A DNA stretch of 64,000 bases from Clostridia bacterium (GCA_017481595.1 JAFUOY010000013.1:21952-85951); one strand, 5' to 3'; shown: positions 11,303-20,455, counted from the first letter of the stretch. Numbers and translations are program-made. Notes: generated by a model from the sequence alone, not told the origin.

Positions 11303-11951
11303 TTTGAAATTCAAGGGCGCTATCTTTGATATGGACGGCACTCTTATAGATTCTATGGGATATTGGAAAACGGCGGCAGGGGACTACGTAAAAGCCCTTG
11401 GTAAAACGCCCGCTGATGACCTTGGGGACAGATTTCTTACCCTCGGCCTTAATAATATCTATCCCGATATACAAAAGGAATACGGTATTAACGAGCCTCT
11501 TGAAACCGTAAGCGCGGGTATCTACGCCATAATGGAGAAAAACTACGATAAGGTGGAAATAAAGCCTTACGTTAAGGAAATGCTGGAATCGTTTAAGAAT
11601 GAGGGAGTAAGGATGTGTATTGCCTCCGCTACCGATGCGTCCCTTGCAAGCAAGGTGCTTCAGCGTCTTGGCATACTTGAATACTTTTCGGGTGTGCTTT
11701 GCTGTAAGGACGTAGGTAAGGGTAAGCGCTATCCCGATATTTATAATTACGCCCTTAAGTTCCTTGGCACCGACAAGGAGGACACCTATGTTTTCGAGGA
11801 TGCGGTCTTTGCCATAAGGACCCTTAATCAGAACGGATTTACATCCGTCGCCATCGAGGACGTAAACTCCGAAAACGAGCGCGCGGAAATAAAATCCCTC
11901 TGCACCTATTACATAGACTCCTACAAAAATTGGGAAAATATTTTAAAATAA
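11292..11951 (+). CDS. HAD superfamily phosphatase, beta-phosphoglucomutase-like
   Basis: A 219-residue protein. The ATG at 11292 lies inside the MarR stop region and begins the typical N-terminus just before FKGAIFDMDGTLIDS (motif I with two Asp). Motif II is around IASATD, the motif III Lys is in KGKRYPDIYNYALK, and motif IV is FEDAVFAIR. A helical cap sits between motifs I and II, as in subfamily IA phosphatases. It may dephosphorylate a sugar phosphate or act as a mutase; the substrate is unresolved. A terminator follows. Confidence 0.85.
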   Translation: MKNNLKFKGAIFDMDGTLIDSMGYWKTAAGDYVKALGKTPADDLGDRFLTLGLNNIYPDIQKEYGINEPLETVSAGIYAIMEKNYDKVEIKPYVKEMLESFKNEGVRMCIASATDASLASKVLQRLGILEYFSGVLCCKDVGKGKRYPDIYNYALKFLGTDKEDTYVFEDAVFAIRTLNQNGFTSVAIEDVNSENERAEIKSLCTYYIDSYKNWENILK

Positions 11952-11956
11952 AAAAG

Positions 11957-11990
11957 AAAAGTGAGCAAGAATTTCCTTGCTCACTTTTTC
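11957..11990 (+). terminator. Terminator after the MarR-HAD operon
   Basis: GTGAGCAAG and CTTGCTCAC with a short loop, flanked by AAAA and TTTTT. The tail TTTCTGTTGCATA resembles tails after the hairpins at 22089 and 55537. Confidence 0.85.
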
Positions 11991-11992
11991 TG

Positions 11993-12021
11993 TTGCATAT
12001 AAGCGGTTTTTGTGTTATACT
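11993..12021 (+). promoter_or_regulatory. Promoter of the LytTR regulator gene
   Basis: TTGCAT (11993-11998), 17 bp, TATACT (12016-12021), with TGTGT before the -10. Confidence 0.65.
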
Positions 12022-12048
12022 TAAATAAAATAAACCTTGGAGGAGATT

Positions 12049-12756
12049 ATGAAATTAAATATTGCCATTTGTGATGATGAGCAGATACAGATAGATAATT
12101 TGAATAAAATGGTCTCTGAATGGGCTATGTCCGAGGGAGTGTCTGTTAATTTAAAATCTTTTCACTCCGCTGAGTCCTTTATGTTTGAATATTCCGAGAA
12201 TAAAAGCTTTGATATTTTGCTTCTCGATATAGAAATGTCGGGTATGAACGGTATTGAGCTTGCTAAAAAAATCAGACAAGATAACGGCCGCGCGGCTATA
12301 ATCTTTATAACAGGCTATCCCGATTTCATATCCGAAGGCTATGACGTATCCGCCCTGCATTATCTTATGAAGCCTGTAAAATTTGAAAAGCTTACTGAGG
12401 TGCTAAAAAGATCTGTCAGCAATATGGAAGCGGAGCCGCCTTCTCTTGTAATAGAGGGCAAGGAGCTTTTGCGTGTGTTCTTTAAGGATATTATCTATGC
12501 TGAAAGCGACGGACACTACGTTGTATTAAAAACAGTCAAGGGCGAGCATAGGATACGTATGACAATACCCGAAATTGCGGAAAAGCTGACAGAGGGCTTC
12601 TTCCGTTGCCACCGCTCCTATGTTGTAGGACTTAAATACGTGCAAAAAATAACTAAAGCATCCGTATTTTTATCAAACGGAACAGAGCTTCCATTGGGTA
12701 AGGGGCAGTATGACGAAATGAACAGGCAGCTAATAGGATATTTAAGGGGACTTTAA
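12049..12756 (+). CDS. LytTR-type (AgrA/VirR-like) response regulator
   Basis: A 235-residue two-domain regulator. The receiver domain (about 1-120) has acidic residues in AICDDE, phospho-acceptor Asp60 in LLLDIEMSGMNG and the conserved Lys in MKPVKFEK. The LytTR DNA-binding domain (about 130-235) contains YAESDGHYVVLKT and RCHRSYVVGLKYV. The start at 12049 has GGAGGAG 5-9 bp upstream. It lies 2 bp before a GHKL kinase gene and directly upstream of two ABC exporter genes, the likely regulon. LytTR proteins bind direct repeats spaced 21 bp apart, and such a pair is seen at 13466-13497. Confidence 0.92.
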   Translation: MKLNIAICDDEQIQIDNLNKMVSEWAMSEGVSVNLKSFHSAESFMFEYSENKSFDILLLDIEMSGMNGIELAKKIRQDNGRAAIIFITGYPDFISEGYDVSALHYLMKPVKFEKLTEVLKRSVSNMEAEPPSLVIEGKELLRVFFKDIIYAESDGHYVVLKTVKGEHRIRMTIPEIAEKLTEGFFRCHRSYVVGLKYVQKITKASVFLSNGTELPLGKGQYDEMNRQLIGYLRGL

Positions 12757-12758
12757 TA

Positions 12759-13418
12759 ATGTTTAATAAAAAGGAAAAGATGCTGGAATATCAGCGCGCC
12801 TTGGTAGAAAAGCACTACACCGAGGTGGAAAATATGTATGTTAAAATGCGTGCGTGGCGCCACGATTACCATAATCATATACAAGCACTTTCTGCCTATC
12901 TTTCAAGCGGACAGATAGATGAGGCAATGAAATTCCTTGAAGAAATAAATGAAAATCTTGTCAGCGTTGATACAGTTTTAAAGACAGGCAATAAGATGGT
13001 GGATGCTATTCTGAACAGTAAAATTTCCCTAATGAACACTAAGGGAATAAGAGTTAATGCCACCGCACGCGTTCCCGATAATATCGGAGTTGATAACGTA
13101 GACTTAAGCATAATAATCGGCAACCTTCTTGACAACGCTATGGAAGCTTGTGAAAAGCTACCCGAGGATGACCGCTTTGTACGAATATTTATCAACGTAA
13201 AGAATGATCATTTGTATATGTCCTTTACCAATTCCGCAGGTAAGAAAAAAGAGAAGATTGGCGGCAGATTTTTGTCAAGTAAGGGCGAAAATCACGGTTT
13301 TGGCTTGTCACGTGTGGATAATTTGGTCGAAAAATACGGTGGATACCTCACCCGCGCCAGCGAAGACGGCGGATTTACTACAGAGGTTATTCTTCCAATT
13401 TTATATATGGAAAAGTAA
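12759..13418 (+). CDS. GHKL sensor kinase without transmembrane domain (AgrC-like)
   Basis: A 219-residue protein that carries only the dimerisation/phosphotransfer helix pair and the ATPase domain. His35 in RHDYHNH is the expected phospho-acceptor of the AgrC-type family. The N box is NLLDNAMEACEKLPE, and a G-box is in GENHGFGLSRVDNL. AgrC homologues normally have six or seven membrane helices before this part; here there are none, and the upstream frame gives no extra coding sequence. The signal must be cytosolic or come through a partner, possibly the adjacent ABC exporters. It starts 2 bp after the regulator stop and ends at a terminator. Confidence 0.88.
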   Translation: MFNKKEKMLEYQRALVEKHYTEVENMYVKMRAWRHDYHNHIQALSAYLSSGQIDEAMKFLEEINENLVSVDTVLKTGNKMVDAILNSKISLMNTKGIRVNATARVPDNIGVDNVDLSIIIGNLLDNAMEACEKLPEDDRFVRIFINVKNDHLYMSFTNSAGKKKEKIGGRFLSSKGENHGFGLSRVDNLVEKYGGYLTRASEDGGFTTEVILPILYMEK

Positions 13419-13422
13419 AAGA

Positions 13423-13471
13423 AAGAGATACAGGCAAAAACTCTTAAGAGAGAGCTTTGTATCTCTTTTTT
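13423..13471 (+). terminator. Terminator after the kinase gene
   Basis: AAGAGATACA and TGTATCTCTT pair around an inner CTCTTAAGAG palindrome, followed by TTTTTT. The T tract is also the start of the first LytTR-like repeat. Confidence 0.75.
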
Positions 13472-13497
13472 GCCAAAAAACCTTGTTTTTTTGCCAA
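13466..13497 (+). promoter_or_regulatory. Candidate LytTR binding site (two direct repeats, 21-bp period)
   Basis: TTTTTTGCCAA occurs at 13466-13476 and 13487-13497, exactly 21 bp apart, which is the spacing of LytTR direct-repeat sites such as those of AgrA, ComE and PlnC. The second repeat ends 3 bp before the weak -35 of the exporter promoter, an activator-like position. Confidence 0.5.
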
Positions 13498-13500
13498 TAA

Positions 13501-13529
13501 AAACTTTTTTGGTTTTGCTATGATACAAT
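13501..13529 (+). promoter_or_regulatory. Activator-dependent-looking promoter of the ABC exporter operon
   Basis: TACAAT at 13524-13529 preceded by ATGA, but the -35 position (13501-13506) is AAACTT, far from consensus. A poor -35 with adjacent direct repeats fits positive control by the LytTR regulator. Confidence 0.5.
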
Positions 13530-13584
13530 GGGCTTACAAGGATTTTAAACCCATATAACATTAATTAAGAAAGAGGAGAGAAGT

Positions 13585-15435
13585 TTGAAAAAGGAAAATA
13601 CAAAAAAACAACCAAAGCGTAAACCCAAATACGGCATGCTATCTTGCATTGGTTATAGCTTAAAGGCAACGTGGACTGCATCAAAAACAACGGCGATAGC
13701 TGCAATAATTGCAATTCCGGTTAAGCTTGTGCTTAATGCCGTTGGATTATATTGGCCATCTATTATTGTAGGTAGTCTTGAAGCTCACAACACATTTAGT
13801 ACAATTGTATCGATAATTTTAGGTATTACATTGGCGCGACTTATACTTAGCTTGCTTGGAAACTTTATTGACATAAATAAAGAATATTCTGAGCATTTTG
13901 TTGTGAATGAGTTTTATGCAAGGGCTAAATTCAGAGAAAGAGATATGGATAGATTTCTGCCTCTTGATGAGAAAAATATGGAAATAATAAATAGGTCTAC
14001 AGACACTGCATCAAATAATCATTCGGCAGGTGTGCATTTTATTTCCCATATTTCGGGATTGGTATTGAATATTCTATATTTTATTCTCTTTGGAACGACG
14101 ATTGCTATGCTGCATCCGGTCATACTTGCTTTTCTTGTGGCAGGTTGTCTTGTAAACTATTTTGTGGCAAAATGGCAAAACAAGCGTTTGTGGAGAAAAA
14201 GCGACGAGCATATGCTTGTAAACAAGAAGATAAATTATTTTTGTTTTAATGTTGCAGGATCCCACACCTATGGAAAGGATATCCGTTTATTTAACTTTAC
14301 TTACTTTTTTGATAAGCTTATAGGTAAGCTTCATAAAAAGTGGTACGATCAAGAAAAAAGCATGGACAAAAATCATTTCTTCAGAGATTTCGTCGGATTT
14401 TTGATATTTGTTTTGCGTGACGGTCTTGCATATGCATACCTTATTTACAAATATGTTGAAGGTGATATAAGCACAGCGCAGTTTATTCTTTTCTTCACTG
14501 CAATATCTGAGGTTTCGGGTTTTATATCCGGAATATTCAATACGTGGTCTACTGTTGGCAGAGCTTGTCTTGGAGTTTCAGATTTTCGCGAATATTTTGA
14601 TATCAAAGATAAGCTGAATAGGGGAAAGGGTATTCCATTACCTGAAGCAAAATCAATTTCAATAGAATTTAAAAATGTAAGCTTTAAATATCCTAAAGGT
14701 GATAAAAAAATACTTGATAACGTAAGTTTCAAAATTAACGCAGGTGAGAAAGTGGCAATTGTAGGTGTAAACGGTGCAGGTAAAACCACAATGACGTCGC
14801 TAATGTGTGGATTACTTATACCTGATGATGGAGAGGTGCTTCTCAACGGACATTCGGTATTTGAATATAACAGAGATGAAATGTACTCAATGTTTTCTCT
14901 TGTTCCGCAGATATTTTCAATTCTTCCTTTGACGATAGAAGAAAATATAGCGGTGGCAGATATTGAAAACGGAGATGTTATTGACGAGGTAAAATTAAAA
15001 AGATGCCTTGAGTATTCAGGTTTGAACGAAAAAATTGCCTCTCTTCCAAAGGGCGTAAAAACACCGCTTAACAGAGAAATTTATGCAGATGGAACAGATC
15101 TTTCGGGAGGAGAAATGCAAAAGCTTCTGTTGGCAAGAGCTATGTACAGAGATGCAAAGGTGCTTATTTTGGATGAACCTACTGCTGCTCTTGACCCTAT
15201 TGCAGAGGATAATATGTACAGAAGATATAGCGAAATCTCAAACGGAAAAACATCTTTATTTATTTCACATCGTTTGGCATCCACAAGATTCTGTGATAGA
15301 ATATTCTTTCTCGATGGCGCTGTAATTTCCGAGGTAGGAACTCATAGTGAGCTTATAAAGAAAAACGGTAAATATAAAGAGCTTTTTGATGTACAGGCAA
15401 AATACTATAAGGAGGATGTAAATAATGAAAAATAA
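13585..15435 (+). CDS. ABC exporter half-transporter 1 (fused permease-ATPase)
   Basis: A 616-residue protein starting at TTG (13585), 6 bp after GAGGAG. The N-terminal ~340 residues contain about six membrane helices, and the C-terminal nucleotide-binding domain has Walker A GVNGAGKTT at about 394, signature LSGGEMQKLLLARAM, Walker B LILDEPTAALD and the H-loop His in FISHRLAS. All ATPase residues are canonical. Together with the overlapping next gene of equal length it should form a heterodimeric exporter. Base composition is clearly more AT-rich than the flanking genes, suggesting transfer. The cargo is unknown; no peptide precursor gene is visible nearby. Confidence 0.9.
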   Translation: MKKENTKKQPKRKPKYGMLSCIGYSLKATWTASKTTAIAAIIAIPVKLVLNAVGLYWPSIIVGSLEAHNTFSTIVSIILGITLARLILSLLGNFIDINKEYSEHFVVNEFYARAKFRERDMDRFLPLDEKNMEIINRSTDTASNNHSAGVHFISHISGLVLNILYFILFGTTIAMLHPVILAFLVAGCLVNYFVAKWQNKRLWRKSDEHMLVNKKINYFCFNVAGSHTYGKDIRLFNFTYFFDKLIGKLHKKWYDQEKSMDKNHFFRDFVGFLIFVLRDGLAYAYLIYKYVEGDISTAQFILFFTAISEVSGFISGIFNTWSTVGRACLGVSDFREYFDIKDKLNRGKGIPLPEAKSISIEFKNVSFKYPKGDKKILDNVSFKINAGEKVAIVGVNGAGKTTMTSLMCGLLIPDDGEVLLNGHSVFEYNRDEMYSMFSLVPQIFSILPLTIEENIAVADIENGDVIDEVKLKRCLEYSGLNEKIASLPKGVKTPLNREIYADGTDLSGGEMQKLLLARAMYRDAKVLILDEPTAALDPIAEDNMYRRYSEISNGKTSLFISHRLASTRFCDRIFFLDGAVISEVGTHSELIKKNGKYKELFDVQAKYYKEDVNNEK

Positions 15436-17275
15436 AAAGGAAGTCTCCTTAAAAAAGTTTTGTAAAAACACTGTAAGAGGTTTTAAGCTATGTTACAAAA
15501 TATATGGCAAATTCTATGTTTGGAACATAATAAGCGCATTTGTATCACAGTTTACTCCACTCTTTACTTTGTATATGTCATCATTAGTGGTAGATTCTTT
15601 GGCTGAAAGCAAAGACATTGATTACCTGCTTAAATTAGCCTTGATTGCTGTACTTGGTCAATTCGGACTTATGCTTGTGCAGAGAATAATCAGGAGACAG
15701 GTAAATGTATATGGTTCGGACCAATGGAGGATGGATACGCTATATTACCTTAAAGTTCAAAATAATATGCAATACGCCCACCTTGAAGACAACGATATAA
15801 GAATGAAATATGAAACAATAATGACTAACAAATACGCTACAAGTGCCGGCGTGGCTAGGTTTTTATGGTTGTCTACAACTGCAATTTCTCATATAACGAG
15901 AATAATTTTGTCCGTCACTCTTTCGGTTTCATTGTTTACAACCTTTTCTGATAATTCATATGATGGATTTTTAGGATTTGTAAATTCACCGTATGCAGCT
16001 ATATTCCTCATTGTTCTTATCATATCTAATGTGGTTGTATCCGTTTACACAAATAACACTTCCGCAAAGAAAATGGAGAACGAATTCAGAAGCTTAGCTA
16101 AAAGTAATGTAATATATTCTGCTTATGGAAAAATCAAGGGAAATGATATGGCAATCTTCGGTATGAATAAAATCATATCAAGAGAATTTGATAAAATGAA
16201 AAAACCTGTCTACGTGGAACGAACAAAGCGTATTGCCATAAGATATGGAGCTTTTGAAACTGTCTGGAATTATATCGTTACTGCTTTACTGTTTATTTTC
16301 ATTGGTGCTAAAGTATATGTTGGAGCAATTGGAATAGGAAGCTTTATACTTTATAACGGAACAGTATCTAAATTTATAACATCTGTTGCAGGTGTTGCGG
16401 CTATGGTAGGCAAGCTGATAATGAATAATGTGCACCTTGAAAATACGTTTGAATATATTAACCTTTCAAATGATATGTATAAGGGAAGTCTTTCTGTTGA
16501 AAAGAGAGATGATATAAATTACGAAATAGAATTTCGAAATGTCAGCTTCAAATATCCCGGAACAGATAAGTATGTCCTTAAAAATGTATCAACCAAATTT
16601 GATATAGGAAAAAAGCTTGCTATTGTAGGAGAGAACGGCTCCGGTAAGACCACCTTTGTTAAGCTTTTGTGTCGCTTGTATGACCCCGATGAAGGTAAAA
16701 TACTGTTAAACGGTATAGATATTACGAAATACAAATATGATGAATATATTAGGATAATGTCAGTTGTATTTCAAGATTATAATCTTTTTTCATTCAGTGT
16801 AGCTCACAATATATCTGCTGAACTTGATTACGATAAAGAAAAAGTATTAAGTTGTATAGAAAAGGTTGGGCTGACAGACCGTATATCACAGCTTGAAAAG
16901 GGAGTAGATGCCTGCATTAATCGAGATTATGAAAATGATGGCGTGGATTTCTCCGGCGGAGAATCGCAAAAGCTTGCAATAGCTCGTGCTTTGTACAAGG
17001 ATTCGCCGTTTATAATTCTTGATGAGCCAACTGCTGCTCTTGACCCCTTAGCGGAAGCTGAAATATACAGCCATTTCAATACCATAGTTGATAATAAGAC
17101 TGCTATATTTATAAGTCACCGACTTTCATCCTGCCGCTTCTGCGACAACATCCTTGTTTTCCACAATGGCGAAATAATAGAGGAGGGAAATCACGATACT
17201 CTTGTATCAAATGAAAACGGCAAATATTTCGAGCTTTGGAATGCTCAGGCAAAATATTATAAGGATGAAGAATAA
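15425..17275 (+). CDS. ABC exporter half-transporter 2 (fused permease-ATPase)
   Basis: A 616-residue partner that overlaps the first exporter by 11 bp. It has six predicted membrane helices in the first ~330 residues, then Walker A GENGSGKTT at about 401, a Q-loop region near VVFQDYNLF, signature FSGGESQKLAIARAL and Walker B FIILDEPTAALD with catalytic Glu. Both halves have intact catalytic sites, unlike the heterodimer at 51.7-55.2 kb. No peptidase C39 domain is present, so it would not process a double-glycine leader. It shares the AT-rich composition of its neighbour. Confidence 0.9.
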   Translation: MKNKKEVSLKKFCKNTVRGFKLCYKIYGKFYVWNIISAFVSQFTPLFTLYMSSLVVDSLAESKDIDYLLKLALIAVLGQFGLMLVQRIIRRQVNVYGSDQWRMDTLYYLKVQNNMQYAHLEDNDIRMKYETIMTNKYATSAGVARFLWLSTTAISHITRIILSVTLSVSLFTTFSDNSYDGFLGFVNSPYAAIFLIVLIISNVVVSVYTNNTSAKKMENEFRSLAKSNVIYSAYGKIKGNDMAIFGMNKIISREFDKMKKPVYVERTKRIAIRYGAFETVWNYIVTALLFIFIGAKVYVGAIGIGSFILYNGTVSKFITSVAGVAAMVGKLIMNNVHLENTFEYINLSNDMYKGSLSVEKRDDINYEIEFRNVSFKYPGTDKYVLKNVSTKFDIGKKLAIVGENGSGKTTFVKLLCRLYDPDEGKILLNGIDITKYKYDEYIRIMSVVFQDYNLFSFSVAHNISAELDYDKEKVLSCIEKVGLTDRISQLEKGVDACINRDYENDGVDFSGGESQKLAIARALYKDSPFIILDEPTAALDPLAEAEIYSHFNTIVDNKTAIFISHRLSSCRFCDNILVFHNGEIIEEGNHDTLVSNENGKYFELWNAQAKYYKDEE

Positions 17276-17276
17276 T

Positions 17277-17585
17277 ATGTACAAGGTAAAAAGCAAGATT
17301 GATATTATCAGAAAAATACTTAATACTATTGAAAGTGAAAATCATTTTACAGAAGCATTAAAAAGTTTAACGGAGCATTCCCGCACTGATGAAGAGTATT
17401 TTATGGAAAAGGTGTATTTTGATTTTATAAAATTTATAATAGATCAGGATAATTTGCCCGACAATATATATGGAATCAAAATTCGAGTAAATAAGGATAA
17501 TGAAATTTACGGATGTGAGTTTGTATCTATAAAATCAAACACAGTACAACCTCAAAAGGATATTGAAATTATTTGGGATAATTAA
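17277..17585 (+). CDS. Small unknown protein at the end of the exporter operon
   Basis: I do not recognise this 102-residue protein. It begins at the ATG two bases after the exporter stop and ends just before a terminator, so it belongs to the operon. It is highly charged, predicted helical at the N-terminus (KSKIDIIRKILNTIES) and beta-rich near the C-terminus. It has no signal peptide, membrane segment or cysteine-rich core, so it does not look like an exported peptide. It could be an accessory or immunity-type protein for the exporters, but that rests only on position. Confidence 0.65.
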   Translation: MYKVKSKIDIIRKILNTIESENHFTEALKSLTEHSRTDEEYFMEKVYFDFIKFIIDQDNLPDNIYGIKIRVNKDNEIYGCEFVSIKSNTVQPQKDIEIIWDN

Positions 17586-17591
17586 CATTAT

Positions 17592-17630
17592 AAAAATCGG
17601 CAGACCATTAAAGGTACTGCCGATTTTTTT
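17592..17630. terminator. Bidirectional terminator between convergent genes
   Basis: AAAATCGGCAG and CTGCCGATTTT with flanking A and T tracts; it serves the exporter operon and the CotH-like gene. Confidence 0.88.
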
Positions 17631-17631
17631 G

Positions 17632-19170
17632 TTATTGATTCAATTTATACGTTTCAAGCATAAACTTAAGGCTATCCTCAAGGAATTTCTTGTTGTGGTC
17701 CACCTGTGCCTGCCAGGTCTTGGTATTTACAAGGTTGGAGGGGTTTGGATAAAGGTCCTTACCAAGAATTTCCCAACGGGTGTCGTTTCTTATAAAGGAG
17801 TCCTTATGGGCTTCCGCATACTCAAAGCATTTTTTATACGTTTCCCTCATTACGGGGGCGTATTCTGCCAGCTTGTCACTTACCAACTGTACAAACTCCT
17901 CGTGCTTAAGAAGCTCCTCATACCACTTGTTTTCGTAGCTTGCAAAAAGCTTTGCAGGGTCCTGTGAGCCTTCCTTGTTATACACGTTGCCAAGGCTTCG
18001 GTCAAAGTCCCACATTGGACCGCTTTGGATTTTGCCGCCCTTGTCCTTGATAAGATAGAAGCTTGCGTATCCTGCGTCACAGCACTTGTGGGTTTCGTGT
18101 ATTATATAGGATTCGGCAAAGGACTCAACGTCTATCAATGACGTGATCTTATCCCAATCACCGCTCTTTAATGCATTTACACAGTCAAGGACGTACATAC
18201 CGATATAATTCTTCTGCTCCTTGGTGTAATCGTCGGGAGATTTCATTGCGTAATATTTATTATCTACAACGAAGCAATCTCCCTCGCCGCGGCTATCAAG
18301 CTCAATAATATATCCCGTGTCAAGGTCTTTGGAGGTGGAAATATCTATTCTGTTTTCATCTATTTCAATATGCTCGCATATCATATATACGCCGTCGTAC
18401 TGTCCGTTTACGTAAAGGTCGACGAACTGCACCTGTCCAACGCCGCCAAGCTTGGAAAATTCAGCGCCCACGGAGTAAGCAAGATAGTTTCTTATAAGGC
18501 TGTAGTCCGTGTGATTTGATACAATGGACCAACGCTTTGCCGCGCCGTTGCCAAAAAGGTCAACGGGGGTATCAAACTTAAGATTGTAGGGCTTTTTATT
18601 GTTTTTCCACGAGGTATTTCCGCGGCCCTTTATCTTTGCGGGCTCATTATCAAGAGCGAATTTTTCCTCCGTGTTTGATACGGATATACCGCAGCTGACG
18701 TATATCTCCTTTGATAAGATGGGCTCGCTGTTTTCCGTATTTATTTGGAAAATGGGCAGGGAGAGTGGCTGAATTTCAAATATAGCGGTAAATTCCTTGT
18801 CCTCAGACAGTGTGTCTGTTCTGCCTATTTCCGTGCTGCCGTCGCTCCAACCCTTGAATACGTATCCGGGGGATGCAATTGCTATAACGGGAGTAAAGGT
18901 ATATGATCCATCCCGCGACTGTCCGCTTTGCTGGGTATTACCCGAAACGTATCCGCCCACGGTGGATTTATAGGTTACGGAATAAGTTGTTGCGGGATTT
19001 GTGGGAGCTTCCGTTGTGGGCTCCTCGGTAGGTGCGGTAGTAGTGCTGCCGCTTGGAGATTCCGTGGTCGGTATCTCATCCGAGGTGGTAGTGGCATCGT
19101 CATTACCCGAGCAGCCTATGGCGGCTACGGTAAGAAGAACCAACAAAAGGAGGATAAATATTTTCTTCAT
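17632..19170 (-). CDS. CotH-kinase family lipoprotein with InlB-type B-repeat
   Basis: A 512-residue surface lipoprotein. The third ATG (19170) is preferred because AAGGA lies 9 bp ahead of it. The signal peptide ends in a lipobox (VAAIGC), followed by a Ser/Thr/Pro-rich linker and a B-repeat-like domain (GYVFKGWSDGST). The CotH kinase domain follows: KGRGNTSWKNNKKPYNLKF, DYSLIRNYLAY, GVYMICEHIEI and MWDFDRSLGN. CotH proteins are atypical kinases first found in spore coats; many clostridial lipoproteins carry the fold with unknown substrates. It starts in the overlap with the glycerate kinase stop, so the two are cotranslated. Confidence 0.88.
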   Translation of the reverse strand: MKKIFILLLLVLLTVAAIGCSGNDDATTTSDEIPTTESPSGSTTTAPTEEPTTEAPTNPATTYSVTYKSTVGGYVSGNTQQSGQSRDGSYTFTPVIAIASPGYVFKGWSDGSTEIGRTDTLSEDKEFTAIFEIQPLSLPIFQINTENSEPILSKEIYVSCGISVSNTEEKFALDNEPAKIKGRGNTSWKNNKKPYNLKFDTPVDLFGNGAAKRWSIVSNHTDYSLIRNYLAYSVGAEFSKLGGVGQVQFVDLYVNGQYDGVYMICEHIEIDENRIDISTSKDLDTGYIIELDSRGEGDCFVVDNKYYAMKSPDDYTKEQKNYIGMYVLDCVNALKSGDWDKITSLIDVESFAESYIIHETHKCCDAGYASFYLIKDKGGKIQSGPMWDFDRSLGNVYNKEGSQDPAKLFASYENKWYEELLKHEEFVQLVSDKLAEYAPVMRETYKKCFEYAEAHKDSFIRNDTRWEILGKDLYPNPSNLVNTKTWQAQVDHNKKFLEDSLKFMLETYKLNQ

Positions 19171-19175
19171 TATCA

Positions 19176-20318
19176 TCATTCCTTCTTTGCGCCAAGGGCA
19201 ATAAGCTTGAATACCTGCTCCGCAGTTTTTGTAACGTTTTTCTTTGCGTATTCCGTTTGCATAGCCTTTTCAAGGGTGCAAATTTCACGCAAAACGGGGA
19301 AGAATGCGGTAATACCTGTTTTTTCGCTATCCTCAGCTCCGTCTGTAACTGAGCCTGCAAATGCAATAACGGGAGCGCCGTATTTTTTAGCCATGGTAGC
19401 CACGCCCATAGGAGCCTTACCCATGGAGGTCTGTAGGTCAAGTCTGCCCTCGCCCGTAACTACGATATCGGCGGTTTTTATCTTTTCCTCAATTCCCGTC
19501 TGCTGGGCAATAAGGTTAAATCCGTTTTCAAGGGATGCGTTAAGATAGGAAATAAATGCAAATCCAAGACCGCCTGCCGCTCCTGCGCCGGGGGTACATC
19601 TTTCATCTCTGCCAAGGGCATCCCTTGTAAGGTCGGCATAGTGGCAAAGATAAGAATCCATTATTTTTATCATTTCATCATCCGCGCCCTTCTGCCTTGC
19701 AAATATAGCGGAGCATCCAAGCTCACCGCAGAGAGGGTTAGTAACGTCACAGGCAATATGGAAGGTACATTCGGAAAGCTCCCTGACAGCACCCGTTACG
19801 GAGATAGAGTGTATCATTCCAACACCCTCCGCGCCGTAGGGCACGTCCTTGCCTCTTTTGTCAAGAAATTCAAAGCCAAGCGCCTGAAGCATACCGATAC
19901 CGCCGTCATTTGTTGCGCTGCCTCCGATACCGATTATAAACTCACGGCATCCTTGATGGATGGCGTCAAGTATCATTTCGCCAACGCCGTAGGTGGTGGT
20001 ATTCATAGGGTTTCTTTCGCTGGATCTTAAAAGAGGTAAGCCCGACGCCTTTGCCATTTCCATAATAGCAACGCCGTTTAATATTCCGTAATAAGCGGAA
20101 ATGCTTCTGCCCAAGGGACCCGTTACGCTTATTCTGCGCACGGATGCGTTTGTGCTTTGAAGTATGGCATCAACCGTACCCTCACCGCCGTCGGCAATGG
20201 GGCATACGTCTACCTCTGTATCGGGCATAGCGGAGAGAATACCGTCCTTTACCGCAGTACCCGCCTGAAATGATGAAAGGCTACCCTTAAATGAATCTAT
20301 AGCAACAACAACTTTCAT
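19176..20318 (-). CDS. Glycerate kinase (GlxK/GarK family)
   Basis: A 380-residue cytosolic enzyme that phosphorylates D-glycerate to 2-phosphoglycerate (or 3-phosphoglycerate in some members), feeding lower glycolysis. The N-terminus VVAIDSFKGSLSS, the glycine loop GIGGSATNDGGIG, the segment PGAGAAGGLGFAF and the late VTGEGRLDLQTSMGKAP are family hallmarks. It forms a two-gene unit with the CotH-like lipoprotein. Confidence 0.95.
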   Translation of the reverse strand: MKVVVAIDSFKGSLSSFQAGTAVKDGILSAMPDTEVDVCPIADGGEGTVDAILQSTNASVRRISVTGPLGRSISAYYGILNGVAIMEMAKASGLPLLRSSERNPMNTTTYGVGEMILDAIHQGCREFIIGIGGSATNDGGIGMLQALGFEFLDKRGKDVPYGAEGVGMIHSISVTGAVRELSECTFHIACDVTNPLCGELGCSAIFARQKGADDEMIKIMDSYLCHYADLTRDALGRDERCTPGAGAAGGLGFAFISYLNASLENGFNLIAQQTGIEEKIKTADIVVTGEGRLDLQTSMGKAPMGVATMAKKYGAPVIAFAGSVTDGAEDSEKTGITAFFPVLREICTLEKAMQTEYAKKNVTKTAEQVFKLIALGAKKE

Positions 20319-20426
20319 AAAAAATACCTCGTAAATGCGTAATAATCAAGCTCTCCATAGCGGAGAGAGCAATCCTTAAATATATTGTAGCACAAATAGA
20401 TTTTTCTTGCAATATGGAATTTACTG

Positions 20427-20455
20427 TTGAATTTAGAATATTTTTATAGTATACT
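20427..20455 (+). promoter_or_regulatory. Promoter of the HAD/nagB operon
   Basis: TTGAAT (20427-20432), 17 bp, TATACT (20450-20455). Confidence 0.6.

Noticed and set aside
13419-13584. Possible autoinducer or bacteriocin precursor peptide
   Set aside because: The stretch is filled by a terminator, direct repeats and a promoter; no short frame with a ribosome site was found.
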